DNA of 64,000 bases from Oscheius onirici (taxonomy: Eukaryota > Nematoda > Chromadorea > Rhabditida > Rhabditidae), in the NCBI GenBank assembly GCA_932521025.1, contig OW051470.1, positions 2,218,501 through 2,282,500 of the forward strand. The letters are read 5' to 3'. Positions within the stretch are counted from its first letter, which is position 1; each line of letters starts with the position of its first letter. The notes under the pieces were generated by a model. That model saw only the letters and a list, made by a program, of their open reading frames with translations, made no database searches and was not told the DNA's origin. The translations under genes and the position numbers were made by a program. This document shows positions 30,101 through 38,278 of this stretch, one piece after another.

Positions 30101-31907
30101 CACTACCAGAACTCTTCCGGATGGAACCAAAGTCTTGTGGGAAGACGCGACCGACTACCCGAATTGTACCATGCTGATCACTCAGGGCAGACTCTATCCT
30201 AATGGAACGGCTTCAAACTTTACTCAGTGGTAAGAGTCGGGGCCTCAGTTTTCTAGAAAAGCCAGAATAGGGGTCAGTGTACCGAAAGAGTACGAAGAGC
30301 ACTCTTGACACTTTTGACTCATCATATACTTCAACTAATAACAATACATCTGTGCTACCGTAACCAGCTTCAGATGAATTCTTCTCCTAACTAGTTACTG
30401 TTAACCAGAAGAGAATCGAACTCTTGACTCTTGACGAACTCTTGATGGTGTCTGTCTTGGACTCTAAATTTGTTTGTCCGAGACCTCAAATGGTCGCGAC
30501 AAGTCAGAAATTGTCGAGATAAGATAGTTAGTTTTGAGCTGGAATGAGAACGAGGTAGTTAGGTTTTGTCAAAAGATTAGATGGAAGAACTTGGATAGAA
30601 TTTATTTCGTACTTCCGAGCGCCGCAAGCGGCAGGGCGGCGTCAGCCGTCGTAGACGGCTGCTCGTAACCTATTATAGGCTTGCCTTTTGACCCAAACCT
30701 TGACCTGCTCTTCCAGATTCGAGGTTAACACAGTATACTCTTCTTTTGACCAGTTGACTAGTTTCTGAACTATACGTACTCTTCCAGTCCTGAGACTCCT
30801 TTTCAGGTTTGATACTGGCTGTACTTTTTCGACTCTCTCCACTCCAAAGAACTCTGTCAACTCGTCGACTACTGTTACTTCCACAGGCGGAGCGACCGTC
30901 TCTTCCGGGACTGGATCTACTTCCAAAAGCAACTCTTTAACTACCATGGGAACAGGAACTACCAGAACTGGTTCAGTAGGAACTATAGCATCCACCAAGA
31001 GTACGGTCAACCCAACCACTCCCCGTGGGACAGCCTGTCCAGTAACTGGGTTCCAGAACACGACTACCAGTACGATTCTGGTCAATGGTAGATGTCCAAG
31101 TGTGAGAGTACAGATACAGTTTTAGGTACCTTCATGGTCCAGACCTGTACGACCGGATACACTTTTACAGACGGGGCTCCGATGAAAATCTTTGAATGTG
31201 TGAGAGGAGCGTGGAGTGGCCTGAGCAATGACTCTTGTCAAGGTATGGTAATTACCGTATTTCTTCTAATATAAGCACAGTGCTTCTATTTTTCAACCTC
31301 CTCATTTTGGGGTGCTTATACTAGAGCAGTGCTTATATTTTTTCGATGTAATATGAAAACAAATTTTATTCGAAAAAAAAAACAAAAACGACAAAAATAC
31401 TGTTCAAAATCAATCGAAATATCACTATTATTGCCCTCTTCCTCTATTTCGACGTTCTCAAGAAGAGAGGCAACGTCCCCTATGCGCTTAGGCCTTGAAA
31501 TCAAAAAACTTGAAAAAACCGCGCATTTTGGGGTGCTTATAATAGAGCAGTGCTTATATTATAAGAAATACGGTATATCCAGTGGTTCTGAACACACTTT
31601 TAAGCCAATTCCTGTCCCCCTCTCTCGATCAATCTCTCCAATGCCCAGTCACCGTCCTCTTCTGACTCTAGTCTCTCCTCCAGACAAGCCATTGGGAAGC
31701 TGGTCGTTCATTCTTGCAAATCTCGGTCTGTGACTCTCTGCCAGAAGATTCTGTTTGTTCAGATACGTGTTCCCGTCAGGAGAGCCTCTACGAGTCTACG
31801 AGTGTGTTGCTGGGGGTACTTGGAGCGGAGCAGTTGGCTCTGACAGTTGCCAACGTAACAAGTTTACTAAAAAAAAGCGTCTAAAGTTTTCAGATGTCGA
31901 GTTGTGA
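27140..31907 (+). CDS. Secreted mucin-like Ser/Thr-rich protein with sushi-like repeats
   Basis: Signal peptide MRVRILFEVFLIFSLGSC at residues 1-18. Exons I can support: 27140-27206, 27236 to about 27431, 27504-27591, 27635-27841, 27882-27950, 28019-28823, 28863-28937, 29404-29666, 29851-29948, 29981-30229, 30806-31087, about 31090-31250, about 31740-31856 and 31894-31907; the 31090-31740 joins are uncertain. The N-terminal part has Cys-rich segments and many NxS/T sites. The long middle is Thr/Ser/Gly-rich. A repeated unit (NCTMLI...W then F.TGCT) occurs near 29890 and 30170. The C-terminus has two similar complement-control-like endings (IFECVRGAWSGLSNDSCQ and VYECVAGGTWSGAVGSDSCQ). Probably cuticle, glycocalyx or lumen; no named homologue recognised. 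It hosts a tRNA-Ser and a MITE in introns. Confidence 0.7.
29732..29813 (+). tRNA. tRNA-Ser (GCT)
   Basis: 82 nt with a 7-bp acceptor stem (GATCAGG/CCTGATC), anticodon loop CTGCTAA (anticodon GCT), the long class II variable arm of serine tRNAs, and T loop GTTCGAATC. It lies in sense orientation inside an intron (29667-29850) of the mucin-like gene. Confidence 0.95.
30420..30670 (+). repeat. Dispersed repeat R2, copy 1
   Basis: Shares GTGTCTGTC, TTGTCAAAAGATTAG, and TTTCGTACTTC.GAGC.CCG plus TAGACGG with 33640-33870; a weaker copy is at 46780-46870. The 3' end contains a GC-rich palindrome around 30617-30664 (GAGCGCCGCAAGCGGC...AGCCGTCGTAGACGGCTGCTC). Confidence 0.55.
31255..31573. mobile_element. 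Non-autonomous TA-target MITE
   Basis: Terminal inverted repeats CCGTATTTCTTCTAATATAA / mirror ending in AAGAAATACGG, flanked by TA at 31253-31254 and 31574-31575. The motif CCGTA plus TAATATAAGC also occurs at the ends of the 2.0-kb transposon at 20349, so it is plausibly a deletion derivative of a related family. It lies in an intron of the mucin-like gene; the short internal frame carries no transposase motif. Confidence 0.8.
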
Positions 31908-32406
31908 AGTTTTTGAGAGGAAGTCCTCCTTTTGACTAAACTGAAAAATCTTTTCATTTCTGGTTTCTAAGTGTGTATTCCAATGAATTTTTGCTTGGAG
32001 AAGTTTGTCTGCGACGGCCTTCAATGCGAGGCGAACCAATATTAGTGTCCGTTTCGTTGTCACTCTGTTCCAGTTACAGTCCCAGTCATTTTGCCCCTAT
32101 TTTTCCTCAATTAGATCGTCACTCACAGACTGACACACACAGAGCCATGGGAGCAATTTAACATAGCTGTTAGGCAGGTCCTTACAGATTAGTCTCGGTC
32201 AGGGATTAGATATGTGAACATTTTGTTACTGTTGTGTGAAAGTGAATCAACTGAATCGGAGGGGACGGAAAAAGCGAGAGACCACAGAGAGGCAAATGTT
32301 TCGAAACAAGGTGGCCGAGATGGCAGCGAAAAGGAGAAAGGCTGACCATGATTAATGGCAGCCGGATTACACGAGAAGGTGGTTATGAAATAGCGGGGGC
32401 TAAAGT

Positions 32407-32744
32407 AAAGGGGCTTAACTTTACGCACGAAAATCCGTAAAGCACGCTTCGCGTATGTAAAGAACAGACTATATGGTTTGTTCAATAAAAACAGGGCACT
32501 ACCGTAACCCATTTAGTTTGGACTGGAATAACATGGAAACATAAGACACTCAGAAAAATCCCCTGACTGAGTATCCTACGCATACGAGTTTTCAATTTTG
32601 TTTGTAATGCTCCAAATGCTCTGATTGGATAAAAAGTATTACTCAAGCAATTACTCAACTACTCGAAATACGGATATCCGTACTTTGCGCGCGAAAAGCG
32701 TGCTTTACGGACGCAGATTTTCGTGCGTAAAGTTAAGCCCCTTT
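32407..32744. repeat. Inverted-repeat element (MITE-like)
   Basis: The arm AAAGGGGCTTAACTTTACGC...AAAGCACGCT at 32407-32448 recurs inverted at 32698-32744, with a 6-base difference in the arm. The roughly 250-bp centre is AT-rich and non-coding. No clear target duplication. Confidence 0.7.
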
Positions 32745-32891
32745 GAAACTCAGTTCCGTCTTTTTCGAGTTTCGTCGAAGTTATTTCCTTTCCATATCTT
32801 CCCAATTACTCACTGTCGGCCGGTACAAGTCATTGGAATTTACTTGTTACTGACCCCTTTGCCCTGTTCCAGTCAGACAAGTTTTCCAGAT

Positions 32892-33110
32892 ATGGACGGA
32901 CCTGTAACTGAAGAGAGACCATCGGCCGAATGTGAAGTATGTCTGTAAAATGTAAGTTCATACATAGGTGTACCATCATTTTAAAACTCAGAAATACAAT
33001 GACAACACTCGCGTTCCCAAGATCCTCTGCTGTGGCCACACGTTCTGCAGGGAATGCTGTCTTCAACTCTGGCGTGGAGGTGTAACCCAACATGCTTCAG
33101 GAACAAGGGG
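32892..33110 (+). pseudogene. RING-finger gene fragment
   Basis: After TTTTCCAGAT, the frame starts MDGPVTEERPSAECEVCL and a following segment from about 32992 reads KYNDNTRVPKILCCGHTFCR then ECCLQLWRGG, which is the first half of a C3HC4 RING (E3 ubiquitin ligase type). Joining the two by any consensus donor either shifts frame or loses the second Cys of the first pair, and no second half of the RING follows. Likely a truncated relic; an unusual splice is possible. Confidence 0.5.
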
Positions 33111-33223
33111 TAGGTCGGGGTCGAGAGTGTAAGACGAATAATCGAATGGGGTCAAAGGGATGAGGTACTCTTGAACAGCAAACAAATCAGACAGCTTTTG
33201 AATGCCTAGATAAGCATGAAAGT

Positions 33224-33555
33224 CTACACGTGACAAGTCTTTTTGAATATGGTTACTACCAAGAAAATGTTTTCGGGATTAGGAACAAGTATGATTTCAA
33301 AATCATCCAAACTCCAATGAGCGTAGTTACCAAGAACTGCAGTGACATTTGAATAGGCTTGGTTAAAGCCGTAGAATTCATAGGCCTTATATGTCCAGTC
33401 GCCTTTCCGCCACATCTGAAAATGTGATATCAGATCAATGCATGTAACAAGCAATATGTACTTAAAAGAAACTTTTCCTGGGCGAAATTTACCTGAACAA
33501 TATCTCCAAGTTCTTTCGAAGAGATACCGTTGCGACCTTTTAAAGGGATATGGTT
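33224..33555 (-). CDS. Partial gene, uncharacterised family (paralogue of 47110-47490)
   Basis: Two joined segments on the minus strand, 33555-33493 (KGRNGISSKELGDIVQ) and 33415-33224 (MWRKGDWTYKAYEFYGFNQA, YAHWSLDDFEIILVPNPENI then FLVVTIFKKTCHV stop), share WR.G...YKA and ILVPNP..VFL.V with the gene at 47110-47490. The family is not one I can name; the mixed beta pattern is reminiscent of NTF2-like domains, but that is only an impression. No 5' exon was found, so it may be a gene fragment. Confidence 0.5.
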
Positions 33556-33639
33556 CTACGAAAAGCCAAGGTAACTGATGCTATAATGTTTCCTATCTCA
33601 ATAAAGTCGTGTAAACAGAAACTTATCTCTCTATTACTA

Positions 33640-33870
33640 AAGTGCAGTGGTGTCTGTCGTGGTCTCTGTGTGGTTGAGTGGAAACGAAGTAGTCATGAGA
33701 AGTTTGGTTTTGTCAAAAGATTAGTCGATTTGGATGGGAATGTGGAATTTGGACATAATATATTTCGTACTTCTGAGCACCGGAGGTGTAGACGGTCGGT
33801 CTAAAGTTCTATGGTGCCTGTGGTGGACTCTGTATATTTGTTCGTGTAGTAGTACATACATAAAAATCTG
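33640..33870 (+). repeat. Dispersed repeat R2, copy 2
   Basis: Matches the copy at 30420-30670 in GTGTCTGTCGTGGTCTCTGT, TTTTGTCAAAAGATTAG and TATTTCGTACTTCTGAGC. Non-coding; lies between the fragment at 33224-33555 and the first geminin-like gene. Confidence 0.55.
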
Positions 33871-34051
33871 TGTAAAATATCAATTTCTGTCCGTTTCTAA
33901 TGTAAAAGTCGTTTGAACCTCCCTCTACGCCTGCAAATGACGCGCGCTCCAATCGACTAGCGGTAGCAGATAATATTCAAATAGTCCACTTTTCACTTTC
34001 TCTTTTTCATCCTTTTTCCATATACCTAAATCTAGATAATAAATTTGCAGA

Positions 34052-34543
34052 ATGTCGTCGAAACCACCAAAAACGAGAAAAGAATCCTTCACCGTCTTTG
34101 ATGACTCGCAGCTAGAAGAACCCAAGGAGACTTGCAGCGTCGAGGTCCAAACTAATGTAGGTATTGTCTTTTTGCTCTAACAACACTGAAGATGGGGAAA
34201 ATTTAATCCAGAATAAGTAAAAGTATTCAATTTTCAGCTCTCGGTCCAGGAGGCCCAGTCGAATACGTTTATCACCCTAAATCCGAATGCCGGAGTCGAC
34301 GTTTCCGACCTAGAAATAAACTTCTACACGACTGGAGCCGAATTGTGCAAGCAGAAGCTAAAAGAAGTGCTGCAAACTCAGCAGGAGGCTAGTTTTCATG
34401 TTTCTGAACCTTACAACATCATTTAGATTCTCGAACGAACGGTCGCCATTCGAGAACAGAATCGGAAGCTCCAGGACGAATATTCCGAACTTTTTGAGCG
34501 TCTCGCCGGCAAATTAGAAGAACGCGAACAGGAAGCCGTCTAG
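34052..34543 (+). CDS. Geminin-like coiled-coil protein, upstream copy
   Basis: Three exons: 34052-34156, 34238-34366, 34427-34543 (351 nt, 116 aa). The ATG is one base after TTTGCAG, a probable trans-splice site. The N-terminal half is short and polar (MSSKPPKTRKESFTVFDDSQ, CSVEVQTN). The C-terminal half is a continuous coiled coil: FYTTGAELCKQKLKE, ILERTVAIREQNRKLQDEYS, ELFERLAGKLEEREQE. The spacing of Tyr, AELxxxxLKExLE, EQNRKL and EYSEL resembles the geminin/GEMC1/Idas coiled coil, which binds CDT1 and restrains replication licensing. It lies 379 bases upstream of a second geminin-like gene on the same strand. Family assignment is inference from heptad pattern; other short coiled-coil proteins could look alike. 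Confidence 0.6.
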
Positions 34544-34922
34544 TCGGCTTTAGGGTTCATCTCGGGTCTCTTCTTACCTTTCTCCCTAATTCGTGCGTGT
34601 ATTTTTCCATTTTGTGCATAAATCTTTCCATCTTCAATGTTTCTGAGTCTTAATTTGCAGTTTCAAGCTGTGTTTTGTACCTATACACAATTTTTGACTG
34701 TTTTCTTTGAATTTTTGTTCGGAAGCTGTTATTTATCGCATTTGTTGTGTTTTATTCCGTCAAAAGACTTGGAAAATTGATTCTTTTGTCAGCTTACAAC
34801 GGCATTGATCACTTTGACCGAGCTTTTCATTTGTCAGCTGTCATTTGTTGTGAATTTCTTAGCCTACTGCGGTGTGGCAACATTTTTTCACTTTCGTCAC
34901 ATGTTCATCAAACTATTTTCAG

Positions 34923-37824
34923 ATGGCCACCCGTTCTGTCCAAACTCTAGGCCTGCGTCCCAAGAACAGTCCCTCCTTGAATGTCCTCCAGCAGAAGAAG
35001 AGCGTTGACAGTTCCGTTTTCATTCTCAGCCCTTCAAAGGTAAGTTCTTAGCAATTTTCTTCTTGTTTTACTTTAGAAAATGACCTGCCGTTCAAATAAG
35101 CTAGAAAATCATAGAAACGTACCAGTAGCATTAGTTAACTGCTCCATTTGCAGAGTCTCCGGAAGACCTCGACTCCCCTGACGCCGACAGTCTTCGAAAA
35201 CAAGGAAAATGTCGAGACGCAGACTCCGCTCGTCAACACCATCGACGTGGCCTGTCAGACCGACGTCGCGGCTTGTTCTCCGACTCCAAAAGTCACGGCC
35301 CGCGATCTGGAAGCCGCAGAGCCTAGCATGAACTACCTTCGAGCTCTGATGGATTCGTATGAGGAGGAAGCCGAGTCGGCTCATGATAAGAGCCTCAAGG
35401 TACGGCATTTTTGTCTCTTTTCGAGGAAGAGGAAGATGCTGACCGTTACATAATATGGACGTGGCTGTTGAAAAAATGACTTGGCGCATACTACCGGAAA
35501 CTGCTTACTCTCGTCATAAAAAAAGCTGTTTTAATTTCCTTTACGCTTTTTGATAACACTTTCTTTTCAATCTCGTCGCCTTCCACATAAAGAGGAAGGC
35601 TTTGCAAAATTAACCCGGAAACCCGAATCTGGTTTCCCAGAATCAGGAACTTAGGATTACCTAAGGTCCCGAAGGATGGTTAGACAGTCAACAGCAAAGT
35701 TAGTCGTCTTTCGCGGTCGTAGAGATCAAACGGGTGCGAACTTGCACGAATTCACATCGTCTTTTTTTGCCCGAATGTTCGTTTTGACTGAAACCATCCC
35801 CTAAACGTTTGTTCATTTCAATCAAAAATGAATAATCAGCGTCTTGTACTGCTAACATTTTCATCTCGAAGAACGACTAAAGATGGGATCGGGAAGGCAA
35901 ATATCGGCTCAAACAAAAGTTTTAACTTTTTTGAAGAATCACTGAGCTCCGAAATGCACAAAACAATCGACCTAAACTTGTCTAACTTTCCAAAAAGTGG
36001 GGCCGAGCCGGGGATCGATCCCGGGACCTCTCGCACCCTAAGCGAGAATCATACCACTAGACCACTCGGCCGTGCTTTCGGGAAGCTTCTCCCTATGTGA
36101 TTTTGCGACTTTTCGGGAGAACCTGTTTTTGAACATGATTAGCCCATAATTCCCGTACCTGTCCCTTAAAATTATTCGACAAATCTACCGCGTCCGTGGT
36201 GTAATGGTCAGCATGGGTGCCTTCCACAGCGTGCGGACCCCGACAGTGGGGTACTACGTCAAAAATTTGGGCAGGCGACCGCGTATGGTCCATTTCCAAC
36301 AAAGAGCAGCACCCATGTTTGCGCGCCAATTTGAAATTCCGTGGCTAAATCCGATTTTTGCTATTTCTCTCATTATTAGGTTTTTTTTGGCATTATCATG
36401 TATTTTTGACGTTGTAATCGAATTCTACACCTATGAAAACCTACCTGTCATTAAAAAAACGGGAAAAACAACCTTTTGATGCTCAATTGACGACAGTTTT
36501 CTCGATAAAACAGCCGTGACGCTCTGAAAATGCGTGATTTCCTTCCAGTTTTTTCATCAAGTAGGTAAAGCCTAAGTGCCGCTCTTCGTTGGAAATGGAC
36601 TATAGCCTAGTGGTTAGCGCGCCGGGCGCCAGTCGGACTACCGGGGTTCGATCCCGCTAACCGTTTTTGGCGTTTTTCTTTTTTGCCAAATCATTTTTGG
36701 ATTTGTAATGCTGTTCTTTCTTCTTTATTCGATTTTAAATATAATTTTCTTTCATTTCATCTCATGAAAATTCAAAATTAGACTATAGAGTACGACTTCT
36801 ACAGCGAACAATGAGTTTTGACCCTCTCGGCCATAATTTTTTTTTATATGAGATATTGCAAATCGGCAACATGCCCCCTTTTCCTCTGCATTCGGGCTAT
36901 TTCGTGTCATAAATTCGGAGCCCTAGGTGGTATCTACGAGTTTTGGCAGTGTTTTGAACCAAGGTCCTTCGCGCACCCCTACCTATATCCTAGCCTTCCT
37001 GTGTAAAGGAACCAAGCGAATTCCATTGGCGCCGGATGACCATTGGTGGTGCCAACTACCGTCCAGAGTTTCAGACCAATCCGTTCACCCATTCTTGAGA
37101 AATGTGTTTCGCCAACTCCAATTTTGACCCAACTTCAACTCATCATATCTTGCTCATCTTTTAACCGTTTACAATTTTAAAAAATGGGTTGGAATCTGAT
37201 CTAAATAGTTGCAAAACATGCCAAAACGGATAAACGTTGTGTTCAATAAGTAATACTTCATAAGAAAAGCGCGCAACATGGCGAGGTTGCGCCAGTGCGG
37301 GTGACGAAGAGAAGTCATTTCTCAACGGATTTTGCTCAAATTTGGACAGGAAATACTTGACATGATTCCCCAGGACTTTTTTTTTTGGTTTGCCGAAATT
37401 CGATTTTCCGACCGAGATATGACTTTTTTAAAATTGAAAGATTCATCTCGGTCGAAAAATCGAATTTCGGCAAACAAGAAAAAATCAATCTTGGGGAATC
37501 ATGTCAAGTATTTCCTGTCCAAATTTGAGCAAAATCCGTTGAGAAATGACTTCTCTTCGTCACCCGCACTGGCGCAACCTCGTCATGTCGCGCTCTCCAC
37601 TGCCGCCGCGCGCTGTGCTTCCAAGCATTCGACGGGGGTTCGATTCCCCCCGGACGCAAATCATTTTTGCCCTTTTTCAGCTCGTTGCTGAAGAACAAGA
37701 ATCTCTGGACGATTTGAACCGGACACAGGAGGCTCTGCGAATTCTGAAGGAGGTCGCAGCCGACATTGACGCTGAAAATGAAGAAGAGGAAGAGGAAACT
37801 GGCCCGACTCCATCCAACGACTAA
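34923..37824 (+). CDS. gmn-1: Geminin homologue (DNA replication licensing inhibitor)
   Basis: Three exons: 34923-35039, 35154-35399, 37681-37824 (507 nt, 168 aa). TTTTCAG immediately precedes the ATG. The N-terminus has LGLRPKNSPSLNV and KTSTPLTPTVFENKENVETQ; a Gln-Thr motif (VETQTPL, ACQTDV) is shared with the upstream copy (VEVQTN). The core TARDLEAAEPSMNYLRALMD matches the geminin signature before the coiled coil (Asp-Leu, Glu-Pro-Ser, Asn-Tyr), and the helix continues LVAEEQESLDDLNRTQEALR then ILKEVAADIDAE with an acidic tail, as in geminins. Geminin dimerises and sequesters CDT1 to block re-replication. The last intron (2.28 kb) contains tRNA-Pro, a split tRNA-Gly and mobile DNA. The coiled coil is short compared with vertebrates. 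Confidence 0.72.
36000..36071 (-). tRNA. tRNA-Pro (AGG)
   Basis: 72 nt on the minus strand with acceptor GGCCGAG/CTCGGCC, D arm TGGTCTAGTGGTATGA, anticodon loop TTAGGGT region (anticodon AGG), and T arm CCCGGGATCGATCCCGG-like. It lies antisense within the last intron of the geminin gene. Confidence 0.9.
36225..37617. mobile_element. 1393-bp composite insertion element inside tRNA-Gly
   Basis: Ends are imperfect inverted repeats (CACAGCGTGCGG at the left, CACAGCGCGCGG on the other strand at the right), with a CTTC target duplication at 36221-36224 and 37618-37621. Inside: an inner inverted repeat of about 26 bp (36287-36312 against 36577-36602); a tRNA-like promoter at 36601-36666 (A box TAGCCTAGTGGTTAG, B box GGGTTCGATCCC); and a long palindrome at about 37268-37595. 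No transposase is encoded. It is probably a nested set of non-autonomous elements. Confidence 0.8.
37268..37595. repeat. Long palindrome, arms of about 150 bp
   Basis: The left arm (GCGAGGTTGCGCCAGTGCGG... through GACCGAGATATGA) is repeated inverted on the right (TCATCTCGGTCGAAAAATCG... through CACTGGCGCAACCTCG), with a centre of only about 20 bases near 37425-37445 and few mismatches. RNA from this region would form a long hairpin. It forms the right part of the element at 36225-37617. Confidence 0.88.
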
Positions 37825-38031
37825 CTTCTGTTGATCCATGCCAATTTTTCGTGTAAATACGTGACATTTCTTATAATTTGATCCATCTCGTCCTGCTATA
37901 TCTTATAAACACGATCATATTCAGGTAGTTCTTTATTTTCACAAGCTAAGAAAAAGACGGTAATGTACACGTGAGATCCAAAAGAAGAAGTGAACTGGAC
38001 TATAGACAAAAAGACGAAGATTTCGAGCCAT

Positions 38032-38278
38032 TCAAGGCAGATTGAGTGAGCCGAAGCTGTTCATATAGTAGGTCGAGTCCGAGGCCATCTGAGCCTGCTG
38101 CGACTGGAGATTCTTGGCCGAAGCGGTACGAACCAGCTTGCGCTCGTTTTTGTCTAGAATTTTATAATATATTTCGTATTTTAGCTATATTTTTACCTGT
38201 TCCCTGGGCGGAAACGCTGACGGGCCAGCGGAAGAAAAAGTTCTTGGCGGAAATCCAGAAACCGTGCTCGGTAGTCAT
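38032..38278 (-). CDS. Small uncharacterised protein, 67 aa
   Basis: Two exons, 38278-38197 and 38153-38032 (204 nt). It starts MTTEHGFWISAKNFFFRWPV and ends SDSTYYMNSFGSLNLP. A CTTTCAG acceptor 10 bases before the ATG and a consensus donor and acceptor around the 43-base intron support a real gene. It has a hydrophobic/aromatic N-terminus, a basic middle (NERKLVRTASAKNLQSQQ) and no signal peptide motif or known domain I recognise. It is convergent with the geminin gene, about 200 bases apart. Confidence 0.55.

Larger units (their letters stand above)
36190..37658 (+). pseudogene. tRNA-Gly (TCC) split by an insertion in the anticodon loop
   Basis: The 5' half (36190-36224) and 3' half (37622-37658) together make 72 nt that differ at a single position from the intact tRNA-Gly (TCC) at 55045-55116. 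They are separated by 1393 bp of inserted DNA with CTTC at both junctions. The break falls in the anticodon loop (CTTC|CAA). The A box lies in one half and the B box in the other, 1.4 kb apart, so pol III transcription of a functional tRNA is not expected. The 3' half sits 22 bases before the acceptor of the geminin gene's last exon. Confidence 0.9.

Noticed and set aside
36601..36666. tRNA gene within the tRNA-Gly insertion
   Set aside because: A and B boxes are present, but the acceptor ends (GGACTAT against GCTAACC) do not pair, so it is treated as a tRNA-derived promoter in a repeat, not a tRNA gene.
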